Origin: Stomorhina lunata
Taxonomy: Eukaryota > Arthropoda > Insecta > Diptera > Rhiniidae
Direction: 5' to 3'
DNA length: 64,000 nt
Assembly: GCA_933228675.1 (NCBI GenBank)
Contig: OW121741.1
Coordinates: forward strand, 36,175,952-36,239,951
Made by a program: the position numbers and the translations under genes. Shown here piece by piece: positions 33,700 through 44,704 of the stretch (within the stretch, counting starts at the first letter, position 1; each line of letters starts with the position of its first letter). The notes beneath the pieces were generated by a model that saw only the letters and a program-made list of their open reading frames with translations, searched no databases and was not told where the DNA came from.

Positions 33700-33828
33700 T
33701 GTGGGGTTTATATAACTAAAGCGGCTGACGATTGAGTAAAAATTACATGTGTTTTGTTATTGTAACAAAAACAAAATACATGTGAATTTTACTCAATCGT
33801 CAGCCGCTTGAGTTATATAAACCCCACA
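33700..33828. mobile_element. Hairpin MITE, near-perfect 129-bp palindrome
   Basis: The left arm starts TGTGGGGTTTATATAACT and the right arm ends with its complement, AGTTATATAAACCCCACA. The stem continues through GCGGCTGACGATTGAGTAAA and its complement to a short loop near 33757. TA occurs just outside on each side (33698-33699 and 33830-33831), with one extra base on the right. A Tc1/mariner-type MITE is plausible. It is too long and too perfect for an ordinary microRNA precursor. Confidence 0.82.
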
Positions 33829-33976
33829 ATAGTAGAACAAACAATTTAAATTTTCAGTTACAGAAGGCGGACATTTTACATTCTTTATTTTTATTTTATT
33901 TTATTTATTTATTTAAGCTAAATTAATTACAGCTTGGACCTTTAAAATACATTGAGTATTATGTAAAAATATTATA

Positions 33977-35243
33977 ATGGGTGTTTTTTTTAGAGGTATA
34001 GAACTTCGAATTGAAATAAAACACAAGAAAATCGTTTTAATGTCCATCAATTTGGCTTTATTGGAAGGATAATTTTATGCCATTAATGTTTAAATATGAT
34101 TTTGGGCATGTGGCCGCCGCGGCTGGCTCGAATAAAGCCAATTCTACAGGTCCAATTTTCAACTACTTTTTCGAGCATATGGGGCCGTATGTTGGCAATA
34201 ACGCCACGAATGTTGGCTTCCAAGTCCCCTAACGTTTCTGGTTTGTTGGCGTAGACGAGCGACTTCACATATCCCCAAAGAAAATAATCCAGTGGTGTCA
34301 AATCGCACGATCTTGGTAGCCAATTGACAGGTCCATTCCGCGAAATTATGCGCTCATCGAATGTTTCCTTCAATAAATCAATTATGACGTGCGCTGTGTG
34401 GCATGTAGCGCCGTCTTGTTGGAACCACAACTCATCCACATTCATGCCATCCAATTGGGGAACAAAATAGTCGGTTATCATGGCTCTATACCGGTCTCCA
34501 TTTATGGTAACTGACTCTCCAGCATTATTTCGGAAGAAGTATGGCCCAATGACTCCACCAGCCCATAGAACACACCAAACAGTCAGTTTTTGTGAATGTA
34601 ATGGCGTCTCAAGGGTCTCATGTGGATTCTCTTCACTCCAAATGCGGCAATTTTGCTTGTTGACGTAGCCATTCAACCAAAAATGAGCCTCATCACTGAA
34701 CAAAATTTTGCGATGAAAATCAGCATCGAGATCAATCTCATTTTCGGCCCATACACCAAAATCACGACGCATTGCATGGTCTCGCGGATTTAATTCTTGC
34801 ACAAGCTGGATCTTGTAAGGTCGCAAGCCAAGATCTTTGCGCAAAATCTTCCATAAAGTTGATGGACAAAGCTCCAATTGCTGTGCACGGTGACGAATCG
34901 ATTCATTCGGGTCCTCTTCAACACTTTGCTCTACAGCGGCAATTGTTTCTTCGATGCGCACTGTTCGACGTCGCTGCGGATGCGTATTATCACATAGAGT
35001 AAACGTAGTGCGAAAACGATCCATGGTTAACGGAATTAATTGCTCTGATGGACGATTATGTCGACCATAAAATGGACGGAGCTTGCGGTAAACTTCGCGA
35101 ACTGAACCATTATTTTCGAAATAAATTTGCACGATTTGCAAGCGTTGTTCTTTTGTCAACCTGTTCATGATGAAATGGCAAACCAAACTAAATATTAATC
35201 ACTTGATAGCTTAAAGTTCTATACCTCAATAAAAAACACCCGA
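33977..35243 (-). mobile_element. DD41D (rosa-like) mariner copy 3, intact transposase
   Basis: This 1267-bp copy is flanked by TA (33975-33976 and 35244-35245). The ends are ATGGGTGTTTTTTTTAGAGG and, inverted, TCGGGTGTTTTTTATTGAGG. The only length difference from copy 4 is a 37-bp deletion between the 5' terminal repeat and the ATG. Confidence 0.95.
34083..35171 (-). CDS. DD41D (rosa-like) Tc1/mariner transposase, full length
   Basis: This DDD-type transposase would excise and reinsert the element at TA in the nucleus. The frame is open from the ATG at 35186 (367 aa); the next ATG, MNRLTKEQRLQIV, at 35171 (362 aa) is the more family-like start. From the 35186 start, residues 10-60 form the first helix-turn-helix (YRKLRPFYGRHNRPSEQL), and about 70-135 the second (SIRHRAQQLELCPSTLWKIL). 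The catalytic residues are D165 (FSDEAHF), D258 (QQDGATCH) and D300 (LTPLDYF). There are 41 residues between the last two, the DD41D signature of rosa-type elements. No stop or frameshift is present. It is the best candidate active copy here, although the 37-bp upstream deletion may hit its promoter or the subterminal binding site. Confidence 0.95.
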   Translation of the reverse strand: MMNRLTKEQRLQIVQIYFENNGSVREVYRKLRPFYGRHNRPSEQLIPLTMDRFRTTFTLCDNTHPQRRRTVRIEETIAAVEQSVEEDPNESIRHRAQQLELCPSTLWKILRKDLGLRPYKIQLVQELNPRDHAMRRDFGVWAENEIDLDADFHRKILFSDEAHFWLNGYVNKQNCRIWSEENPHETLETPLHSQKLTVWCVLWAGGVIGPYFFRNNAGESVTINGDRYRAMITDYFVPQLDGMNVDELWFQQDGATCHTAHVIIDLLKETFDERIISRNGPVNWLPRSCDLTPLDYFLWGYVKSLVYANKPETLGDLEANIRGVIANIRPHMLEKVVENWTCRIGFIRASRGGHMPKIIFKH

Positions 35244-35449
35244 TATTAACTAAAATTATTTGAATTTAGGAGTAGAAGAATATTTTTTTTAGATTCTTCC
35301 ACCCTGTTTGAGAAGTCGATATAATTATAAAATGAATTCACTTCAGAACATATTCTTCGGAAAGGATCATAATCCGCGTAGATTGATCTTTGAAATTATA
35401 AATTGGTAATACCTTCTCTCGATTTATATCGAGCTTTCTCAGGGATCGT

Positions 35450-36532
35450 ACTATAAGAGTTGTTGTAGATGGGGTCTCATCAAACGAGTTCAAGATCAAT
35501 TCAGGGGTACCGCAAGGCTCTGTTCTTTCTCCTACTCTATTTCTTATATTCATTAACGACCTTCTATGTCAAACTTCCAATCCAATCTATTATTTTGCAG
35601 ATGATAGTAACATTTGCCATTCGTATTCATTTAATCATAGACCGGATCTTCCGCAGATTGTGGCTATGAGACAAAACATGAATGAATCATTAAATCGCGA
35701 TCTCGAAACCGTTTCCAAATGGGGACGTGTAAATAGAGTCGACTTTAATGCACGCAAGACCCAGTGTTGTATGCTTAAGCATAAACGCACGGCAGATCAT
35801 GTTACTTCATCTGTATCCATGGATGGTGTAAATATTCAGGAATCAGATACTCTTGATGTTCTGGGCATGAAAATTCAATGCGATGTCCGTTGGACTAAGC
35901 ACATCTTTCAAGTGTCGAAAGAAGCATTCAAGTGCCTAGGTTTTCTAAAACGGTGTAAGAGGACTTCACTCCAACTGATCTCCTTAAAATTTACACCACC
36001 TATATCCGACCAAAAATGGAATACAACTCTCATGTATGGGCCGGTGCTTCAAAGTCTATTTTGGAGCTTCTCGACCGCGTACAGGGGAGGGCGAAAGTGC
36101 TTATCGGTGACAGTAGGGTATCCAACTCTATTGACTCACTGGAGCACCGCCGCAATGTGGGTTGTATAACACTGTTCTAGCGGTACTACTTTTGGAATGT
36201 GTTCTAACGATATCAGGGACCTCGTTCCCGAAACCCGAAGATTCTTACGCAGCAGACGTCAATCCGTTAGATCACATGCATTTGTGCTTGATTGTCCAGT
36301 GGACCGAACAACACACTATAGAGAAAATTCGTTCTTTAGCCGTACAGTACGTATGTGGAACTCACTTGCCGCAGAAGTTTTTCCTGACAGTTGCAATATA
36401 GGAAAATTCAAATCTAATGTCCACAAACACTACTCCCTTTTTCCTCCTTCCCACAACCTATTTTCCTAGTTCCAACACAATGCATAGCATAAGGGGTCAT
36501 CCCCTGAGTGCTGGTCCTAAATAAAAAAAAAA
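35450..36532 (+). pseudogene. LINE family D 3' half (RT domain) with poly(A)
   Basis: Translation near 35490 gives NSGVPQGSVLSPTLFLIFIND, then YFADDSNICHSYS, the RT motif 4-5 region of CR1/jockey-type elements. RDLETVSKWGRVNRVDFNARKTQ follows, and the C-terminal FSRTVRMWNSLAAEVFPD ... HKHYSLFPPSHNLFS ends at 36469. Several frameshifts separate these blocks. The 3' UTR holds 'ggggtcatcccctgagtgct' and a poly(A) near 36519-36535. It is 5'-truncated and dead. Exact clade is uncertain. Confidence 0.8.
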
Positions 36533-36536
36533 AAAA

Positions 36537-37031
36537 GACGTCTGTTGTTAAAATTAATCTGAATCAAGGATTGTAAATAGACGGAGTCAATTTTCCCTTG
36601 AAATAAGTTTAGGAAAAATGAAATATTAGAAACAGTTCTTCGGCTTACAAGTGTTGGTAAGTTGATGAGAGCTAAACGACTGCGGTACGGAGGAAGATTA
36701 ACATTTAGATTCCAATTTAAACTACGAAGACAGAAAATGAGAAACTGTTTTTGGACGGATTCTAATTTATGAATTTATCAAATTCAAGTATAGGCCTCAC
36801 TAAAGATGTATATAAGCATTTTGTTACATATGGATCACTAAAGTCCTTTGCCCATCGTTTTATGAAACAGAGAACACCATTCGCTTTATATTCGGTCATT
36901 AAAACATGGGAATTGAAATTTAGCTTTCTGTCGAACAGGACACCTAGATCTAAAAATGTGTCTACAGAGCTTAATTTATTTCGGTTAATGGAGTAATCAT
37001 TTAGGACCGGTAAGCATCTAGAAAAGAACAT
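36537..37031 (-). pseudogene. LINE family F RT C-terminal fragment
   Basis: On the minus strand: LDLGVLFDRKLNFNSHV, GVLCFIKRWAKDFSDPYVTK, LYTSLVRPILEF, then after a break LESVQKQFLIFCLRSL and SRLALINLPTLVSRRTVSN. This is the thumb and C-terminal region of a jockey-type non-LTR RT, distinct from family D. It starts within five bases of the poly(A) of the plus-strand family D copy, so the two elements are tail to tail. Confidence 0.75.
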
Positions 37032-37034
37032 GGA

Positions 37035-37470
37035 TTTCGTTACTTTAATATAGAAAAGCCTTAACTAATATTTTTCTTACATTACAGGAAAGGGAAAAAA
37101 ACCTAAATAAAATCTTAAGTTTTGAAGATACAGAAATTTTGCAAACGCTGTTTTTTACTAAATTCTCTGAAGAATTTAATGCTATAATTATGTTTTTTAA
37201 TATTAAAAGATTTTCATAAAATCAAATCAGATAAAGCTTTAAAAAGCTGTTTGAATAAAAAACGACTTAGGGCTTTTCTATATTAAAGTAACGATTTACA
37301 TTTTTTTTTGTTTAATTCCATTAGATTCGCTGAGCACCATTTGTAAAAACCATAAATCGGTCCATTATCTTGAAAAATAGATATTGTATGTAATCAACCA
37401 CAACATATTTCTGACGATGATATTTCCAGTGACAGCTAAAAGGTCTAAATCAAGTACCTTTAGAGATATA

Positions 37471-37526
<56 letters not shown>

Positions 37527-38197
37527 CATAAGACATAACCATGACCAAACTCAAAGCGTATTTAGTCAAACAATGACTCACTCTGGCGCACTTTTACTAT
37601 AAAGGTTTGCGTGGATACGTAGAACTTCTGAAATATGCTCACTAAGATTGGCGTAGAAAGGTCACCAGATCACTATAGTGTTTTTTGTGCCACCATTCTG
37701 TAAGTAGTATTCTAGCAATTGAGAAAGTACATTTGCACAGTCAGACAACCTGACTACTAAGTACTCGTATCTGGATTCTGTCTTCCTGTCTAGAGCATTA
37801 GCCCTGGATTTTCGCTGATCTCCTTAAGAGATGGCAGTTCAGAATCTTATGAAGGTACCGGGCCATATGTATATACCAGGGGTCTGTACCATGTAGATGA
37901 ATGAGAATTTAGAAGCATGCCATTCTGCTACTTGGGAAAGGTCAAGCCAGATCTAGATAGATGCGGGCCCGTTAAGTTAGAAAACCTTCTCATAAATTGC
38001 ATTCACTAACCGTTTGAAGGCATTCAGAAGGTTTAGATTAATGACTTTTGCACAAGCTGTGGACGATCAGAACTTTATAAAACACTGACCTTGCCCTGCA
38101 TACAAAATGCAATGGACCAAACCTCATATTTCTTTGAAGACCTATGTGATCTTACTGACAAAGATATTTGCCGACACAAGTTAGCACTTTGATTGTA
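37035..38197. other. Intergenic with a TA microsatellite
   Basis: A (TA)n tract runs from about 37471 to 37526, with a single CA interruption. The rest of the stretch, including a GC-richer part at 37.6-38.15 kb, has no coding or element signal I can recognise. Confidence 0.5.
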
Positions 38198-39500
38198 TTA
38201 AAGAGTGTTCTAAAAAAAATATGCATTTACTATTTTAGACAAAATTTATCCATAGTGCAAGAAATAATTTATTTTTTGATCAAGTTAGTTTCTAAAGATA
38301 TGTCAGATAGTATTATTTTAGAAATTATTAAATTTCAATAGTTAATTCAATCAAAATTGACTGCGAAAAGAAAGTTCGTAAAAATATAATTAAAACTTTT
38401 CAAAAAAATCCGTCATGGACTTTTAAAAAAATAGCTAAAAATTTGAAAGTTGACCCTCGAACGGTTTCTAATGCCATCAGACGGTATAAGGAAAACCTGA
38501 GCATTGAAAGAAAACCTGGATCAGGGAGGAAAAAAGGTCCTACAGATATTGGTAAGGCAAAAGAAGTCGAGCGACTCTTTCGAAGAGCGCCTAACACTTC
38601 TTTAAGAAAAACAGCTCTTACGGTGAAATGTTCTACGAATTTTGCACATAGAGTCAAAGCTTATGCTGGACTGAAGACATACAAAGTCCAAAAGGTTCCA
38701 GATCGCAATGCTATAAAGAGCTTAGAAGCAAAAAAACGAGCGAAAAAATTGAAGTCTGATTTTATAAAAAAATACACCTGTTGTGTGATGGATGATGAAA
38801 CATACGTACTTGCAGACTTTTCTCAACTTCCTGGTCAAGATTTTTATGTTGCTGATAAACGGGGCAATGTTCGGCAAGAGTTTCGCACAAAAAAACAAAC
38901 AAAATTCCCTAAGAAGTTTCTCGTGTGGCAACCTATTTGCAGTTGTGGCAAAAGAAGTAAAGTATTTGTGGCATCTGGCACAATAAACACAGAAATTTAT
39001 ATAAAGGAGTGCCTACAAAAACGGTTGTTACCCTTTTTAAGAGAGCACAGAGTGACTACATTTTTTTGGCCCGATTTGGCATCATGCCATTATGGAAAAA
39101 AGGCACTTGAGTGGTACTCAAAGAATAATGCCATTTTTGTACCACGAGAGGCAAATCCACCTAACTGTCCAGAACTTCGGCCTGTGGAAAGGTATTGGGC
39201 TCTGGTAAAAAAGGAATTAAGGAACACAGGAAAGATTTCCAAGAACATGTCCGATTTTAAGCGCAGGTGGAACACATGCTCCAAAAAGGTATCAGAAGCA
39301 ACTGTAAAATCTTTAATGGGAGGGTTTCCGAAAAAAGTCGATAATTTTGCAAAACCCGAGTACTAAGTAAACATTTTAATGCTAAATGATTTTGTATAAT
39401 ATGTCATTATATTTGCGTATTTTGTAGAGTTTTTATATTAAAAGGTATGATTTTTATTTAAGAAAATCCAACTACAAATTTTATTTAGAGCACTCTTTAG
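38198..39500 (+). mobile_element. DD37E Tc1/mariner element with TA target duplication
   Basis: The 1303-bp element is bounded by TA (38196-38197 and 39501-39502). The inverted ends are TTAAAGAGTGTTCTAAA at left and, read inverted, CTAAAGAGTGCTCTAAA at right. It contains a single transposase frame covering most of its length. It is unrelated to the DD41D copies in this window, and no second copy is present here. Confidence 0.9.
38332..39366 (+). CDS. DD37E-type Tc1/mariner transposase, N-terminus probably frameshifted
   Basis: The transposase frame is open from 38332 to the stop at 39366, about 344 codons, near the usual family length. It begins without an ATG. An ATG at 38300 lies in a different frame and meets a stop after 13 codons, so a small indel near 38300-38340 may have broken the start. 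Visible parts are an N-terminal helix-turn-helix (SWTFKKIAKNLKVDPRTVSNA), a second DNA-binding part (GSGRKKG, then NTSLRKTALTV) and a DDE core: MDDETYV, FWPDLASCHYG and ELRPVERYW. There are 37 residues between the second D and the E, the spacing of the ITmD37E group. All catalytic residues are present. Confidence 0.82.
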   Translation: MSIVNSIKIDCEKKVRKNIIKTFQKNPSWTFKKIAKNLKVDPRTVSNAIRRYKENLSIERKPGSGRKKGPTDIGKAKEVERLFRRAPNTSLRKTALTVKCSTNFAHRVKAYAGLKTYKVQKVPDRNAIKSLEAKKRAKKLKSDFIKKYTCCVMDDETYVLADFSQLPGQDFYVADKRGNVRQEFRTKKQTKFPKKFLVWQPICSCGKRSKVFVASGTINTEIYIKECLQKRLLPFLREHRVTTFFWPDLASCHYGKKALEWYSKNNAIFVPREANPPNCPELRPVERYWALVKKELRNTGKISKNMSDFKRRWNTCSKKVSEATVKSLMGGFPKKVDNFAKPEY

Positions 39501-39502
39501 TA

Positions 39503-40134
39503 GTATATTTTAAGCGAGTCTGATTACTTGACGTTTTGTTACATCTTTTTGTATAGCTTCATGTCTAGATTTTGTCTTAATTACTTTTCTGTATAATTAT
39601 CATGCCATATAAATTATATATATGGGCAAAAATCAAATAGTTTTAATTTTCGGAAATAAAAAAATTACAAAAATTTTTTGATCGCACACTAAATTTGTTT
39701 TGGGGTTATATTAAGAGAGCTTAGGGAATGTAAAATCCGTTCGCGTTAATGATATAACGCGATGCGCGCAGAAGTTATGACGGTTAAAACAAAAATTTCT
39801 AAAAAAAAAAAATAAAAACTATTTGATTTTTATTAGTTTTATGTTAATTTTGACACAACTTATATATTTTCATGTGTTCTGTCGTTTTATGGCATTATGG
39901 TAGCTTATATATGCCTTAACACGAAAAAATAATTCAATTATGCAAGTGAAAAAAAAATTTAACAATATTTTTTTTATTTTTTTAACCGCAATTTTCGCGA
40001 AATTTTACAAAATGTGAGTCTTAGTGAGATTCAGCTGCCTTGAATTATGGACAAATTTAATTTAAAAGAATTTTTTATTTAAATATAAGTTTTAATAGGT
40101 GCATATCTTTCTAGGATATAAAATTCTTGTTTTA
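39503..40134. other. Intergenic, no supported gene
   Basis: AT-rich. A GC-richer short palindromic patch, 'taacgcgatgcgcgcag', occurs near 39755. No element ends are visible. Confidence 0.35.
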
Positions 40135-40150
40135 ATTTTTTGGTGCGCTT

Positions 40151-42775
40151 CAAATCTAAGGTGTAAAAGCTAAATACTTCTATCTGAGTTTAATTTGTGC
40201 TCACGCTCCCACAGAGGATAAAGATGAAGATTTAAAAGAAGCCTTTTATGAGCAACTCGAGGAAGTATATGATAGTTGCCCTAATCATGACGTAAAAATA
40301 ATACTGGGTGATTTTAACGTAAAGATTGGACAGGAAAGTTGCTTTGAGCCCACTGTCGGTAAATTCAGCCTCCATAACGTAACATCTGACAATGGTATAA
40401 GGCTGGTCTCTTTTGCGGCTGCTCGAAATATGGTAGTGAGTAGCACCAGATTTCAACACCGTAGAATACTCGAAACTACGTGGGTGTCTCCCGATCAAAT
40501 GACAAAACATCAAATAGACCATATTGTAGTTGACGGAAGGCACTCATCAAGCGTATTGGATGTGCGTACAATTCGGGGAGCCAATATGGACTCCGATCAC
40601 TATCTTGTTGCAGCCAAGGTGAGAACACGCCTGAGTGTGTCGCGAAACATGCAGACAGAATCGCAAAAGAAATTTAACACCACCAAGCTACAATCCCATC
40701 AAATTGCCACAGATTACTCGCGACGAATAGCTCAATTACTTGGAGAAAATATTTCAACTCCCAACGACATCAGCGCTCTATGGCAACATATTGCCAGCTC
40801 AATAAAAACTGCCGCAAAAACTGTATTGGGGTTCCAGAACCCTCTTCCAAAAAACTCTTGGTATGACGAGGAGTGCCGCAATGCCACTGCGGCGAAAAAT
40901 GCAGCCTATAGGGCAACCCTGCAGTCAGTAGTTACTCGTCGAACTTTAGAAAGATATAGAGAAAGAAAGAGGGAAGAGAAACGCCTATTCCGAAGAAAAA
41001 AGAGAGAAATGGAAAGACGTGTGTTCGAGGAGATTGAGTTATATAAGAGTCGTAATGAAGTGCGTAAATTTTATCAAAAAGTTAAACATCAGACGGATGG
41101 TTTTAGCAATTGTATTCTCTCCTGCAAAGACGACCAAGGAAACCTGGTAACGGATGCTGAAACCGTACTGAAACTGTGGAAGGAGCACTTTTTCAAATTG
41201 TTGGTATCAAATGAAAGCGACCAAGATGACACGCCTGAACAAATCAATGATGATGGCGTTCTATGTCCACCACCAAACCAAAATGAGATTAGAATTGCTA
41301 TAAATCGACTAAAAAATAACAAAGCTGCGGGTGCCGATGGTCTTCCTGCTGAGCTTTTTAAGGCCGGAGGAGATGAGTTGATAAGGCTTATGTCCCAACT
41401 TATAGAAGCAATATGATCAGAAGAATACATGCCAGACGATTGGAATCTTAGTGTCCTTTGTCCTGTGTACAAAAAAGGAAATAAAACTGTGTGTGCAAAT
41501 TACAGAGGGATAAGTCTCCTCTCAATTGCATATAAGATTCTATCGACCATACTGTGCGAAAGGCTTAAGCCCAAAATTAACGAAATAATTGGGACGTACC
41601 AATGTGGCTTTAGACCAGGTAAATCAACCACTGACCAGATCTTTACTCTACGTCAGATCCTGGAGAAGACCCAAGAGAAACAAATTGACACGTATCATCT
41701 CTTTGTTGACTACAAAGCAGCTTTTGACAGCCCGATACGGAAGAAGGTGTTTGAAGCAATGTCTGAGTTCGGCATCCCCACGAAGCTAATAAAGTTATGC
41801 AGGATGACACTAACTAATACAATATCATCTTTTAAGATAGGTAAGAACCTATCAGAGTCTTTCATAACTAAACGGGGTTTCAGACAAGGTGATAGTCTAT
41901 CATGTGATCTCTTCAATATTGTGCTAGAGAAAATCTTACGTGATGCAGCAGTTAATACAAGTGGTACAATCTTCAATAGAAAACATATGCTACTCGCGTA
42001 TGCCGATGACATTGATATTATGGGGCGCACTTTACGCGAGGTAACTGCCGCCTTTTCCAATATCGAGAAGGAATCAAACAAAATGGGTTTAGCTGTAAAT
42101 GAATCAAAAACAAAACTGATGGTTTCTTCAGGCAGACAGACCACTAGAATTGGATCACATGTGCCCGTAGAAAACTATAGTTTCGAAGTTGTAAAAGAAT
42201 TTGTATACCTTGGTACCGCTGTGAACATCAACAACGATATAAGCTTTGAAATTAAACGTAGAATAATACTTGCCAATAGATGCTATTTTGGCCTAAGCAA
42301 ACAGCTAAGAAATAAAGTCCTCTCCGTAAGAACTAAAATTACGCTCTATAAAACGCTTATACTACCCGTGTTACTGTATGGTGCAGAATCATGGGTACTT
42401 GCACAGGCAGATGAAGCTATCCTTGGAGTGTTTGAGAGGAAAGTCCTACGAAAAATATTTGGACCAGTCTGCGTCAACAATGAGTATCGACATCGAATGA
42501 ATCATGAGCTGTATGAGTTATACGCTGACATAGACATAGTAAAACGCATTAAGCAACAACGGCTGCGCTGGCTAGGACATGTTGTGCGAATGGATGAAAA
42601 TACTCCGGCAAGAAAAGTGTTTGATAATGATCCTGAGGGAACTCGTTGAAGAGGGCGCCCAAAACTTCGATGGAAAGACCAAGTAGAAGAAAATCTTTCA
42701 AAACTTGGCCATTTAAACCAATATGTACTTTTTTGCACGATTTTCAAAATCTTCATAAAATTTTAGCAAACAATG
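40151..42775 (+). mobile_element. LINE family B copy with 16-bp candidate TSD
   Basis: ATTTTTTGGTGCGCTT occurs at 40135-40150 and again at 42776-42791, bracketing a 5'-truncated element with endonuclease and RT domains. Some similarity continues beyond the 16 bp on both sides ('taggtgctaaat'), so the duplication call is probable rather than certain. Other family B 3' ends are at 10.1, 33.1 and 51.1 kb. Confidence 0.75.
40160..42720 (+). pseudogene. LINE family B endonuclease-reverse transcriptase, two nonsense changes
   Basis: One frame runs the whole length. It starts within the apurinic-type endonuclease: LICAHAPTEDKDE, IILGDFNVKIG, then HQIDHIVVDGRH and MDSDHYLV, with conserved D, N and H residues. 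The RT follows: CPVYKKGNKTVCANYRGISL, YQCGFRPGKSTTDQI, VDYKAAFDSP, RGFRQGDSLSCDLFN, LAYADDIDIMG and a C-terminal LLYGAESWVL. Two stops interrupt it: TGA at 41414-41416, where the family has Trp, and TGA at 42647-42649, where CGA (Arg) is expected before RGRPKLRWKDQVEENL. Each fits a single transition. The N-terminal endonuclease part is truncated. It is an RTE-like element by overall look; clade assignment is inference. Confidence 0.85.
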
Positions 42776-42791
42776 ATTTTTTGGTGCGCTT

Positions 42792-43605
42792 TTGCTTTTA
42801 GGTGCTAAATGGCAAAAAACTTGGTTTACGCGGTAGTTTGGACATTTTCATTCATATTTGCGAGTGTGCTCCACGAAAAACCGGTATTTTGAAAATTTAC
42901 GCTCAAAAACTCCTCATTTACACCTGTCGTATATTATACCTATACAGAGCACATTAACGAGATATATGTCAAACGATGCTAAATTGAAAGATCTACAAAT
43001 CGTTATCTATTTTTTTTAAAACTCTTTGAGGCGGCCAAAAAATATGCGAAAAAAATTAAAAAGTGGCGAAAACGAGCTTCAAATTTTGGCAGCCATTAAG
43101 TAGTATTAGAAGTGACAAAATTAAAATTTAGAGGGAAGTGGATTTATCCCCTTAGTGTGGTGTCTATTTCGTAGAACAACGACTTGGGTCCAAATGTTAA
43201 AACAAATGCAGAAGAAGACGAAATATGAAGAAAAACTTGAATGCTTCAATCGATTTTTTAACGTTTTTTTTAATTTTCATGCCAATTACACTTAGAAGCG
43301 CAAATTTGCGCAACTAAGATATTGTGTTCAGTATACAGAAGCTTTTGCGAATTCGAGATCTGTAATTAGATTTTCCGAACTTCTATGGGTACAACAATTA
43401 TTGGAGTTGAAAGTCGGTTTCAAAGGAATAAAAACTGTTTGATTTTTGCCAATATGTATTAAAATTATATTTTAAACCCATAGCTCTTATGTACGGCGAA
43501 TTATTAATTTCTATTTAAATTACTAATTACCACAGCATGCTTCATAGGCGGTAAGCCTACAGCAATAACACTCCGTCGATGTAAAAGAAATAAAATTCTC
43601 GGTAA
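42792..43605. other. Intergenic, no supported gene
   Basis: AT-rich, with no coding or repeat structure I can define. Confidence 0.35.
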
Positions 43606-43990
43606 AACAAAAATGAAGAGGCCGTCGTGTTGGTGCACCTTCTCGAAAGTGTAGAAGGTCAATTGATGCGGAGTTTCAAGCAACAAAGTATTCATGGAAT
43701 GGCGTATGGCTAACATCGCACAATATATATATATATAATTCCCCGACAACATTCCAATTGGAACAAGGGGTACTTCTCTCAGACAATGAGCTGCATCCGA
43801 TTCTATTTTTAGACTCATTGAAAGGGACCTAAGTTTTAACGCCGGCTCCGAACGGCAAATGCATTAGTTAGAGAAGTTTTACATAGCCTAATACTCAATA
43901 ACCAGTGGCTAGCTGAGTTATGAGGAACATCGCACAATAGAGTCTGATAAAAAAGGATGGTTGAGGCCCTATGATCCACTGGGCGTCAAC
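43606..43990 (+). mobile_element. LINE family A 3' fragment, split by a SINE
   Basis: 'gccgtcgtgttggtgcacct' and 'attcatggaatggcgtatgg' match the C-terminal end of LINE A at 26920-27010. The match resumes after the SINE with 'aaaaggatggttgaggccct'. It is a 5'-truncated or eroded copy with broken frames. Confidence 0.8.
43726..43925 (-). mobile_element. tRNA-related SINE copy, 5'-truncated, 14-bp TSD
   Basis: The 200 bp is the SINE body in minus orientation. It shares 'ctagccactg', 'actaatgcattt', 'gttcggagccgg' and 'ttccaattggaatgt' with the SINE at 5252-5553. Perfect AACATCGCACAATA repeats flank it (43712-43725 and 43926-43939), and removing the insert restores LINE A. The tRNA-like head is missing. 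The tail has expanded into an AT-dinucleotide run. Confidence 0.85.
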
Positions 43991-44704
43991 AACAATTTTT
44001 GTGTGTCGGCAGAATTTATTTTCCTGTAACTAGTTATAGCAAATGAATTGTTTTGCCCGTGACTGTTTTAAACCTATAGCTCTTCTGTATAGCAAATAGC
44101 ATGGACGTTTTTATTATTTTCAACATATGGTGTTACCATTTTAGTTTCCGATTTAGAATGACATCTATTTAGTATCTTGTCTTGTCAAACTTTGTGATTT
44201 GCTTGGTTATAAAGGAAAGTTTAATGAAGCGTACGATGTACATTTCGAAATTCTATAAGTGATTGAAGTAAAACTGGATATGCTTTTGTAAAAGTTACAA
44301 ATATTTTTCACTGTTTTGTTACCAGAATTTAAATATTTCCTTAAATTTAGTTCAATCAAAAATAATGAAAGTTCATTTAATATAAATTAGTTATTAGAAA
44401 GTCTGCTTGTTTTTTCAACCTACATAATTTTTTAATATCCTTTTAAAGCACACACACACACATCCATACATATATCTGCAGTTGTACAAACATTACACCC
44501 ACAGACAAAATGTCCTTATTGGGTTTTTTTTTATTAGTTTCCATTATTAAACAAAAGTACTTAATATGTTTCTGTATACAAAAGCAAAAATATTATGGAT
44601 ATTTAAAGGAGTCTTTAGACTATAGGTTTTTTTTAATTGAAACTCATAGATTTGTAAGGTATGTGTAATTTCGTACATAGGTGATACTTTTTTTATGACG
44701 AAAT
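43991..44704. other. Intergenic, no supported gene
   Basis: No gene. A short CA run (about 44449-44463) is the only simple repeat. Confidence 0.4.

Noticed and set aside
33700..33828. microRNA precursor
   Set aside because: The stem is nearly perfect and about 60 bp long with TA flanks, which fits a MITE better.
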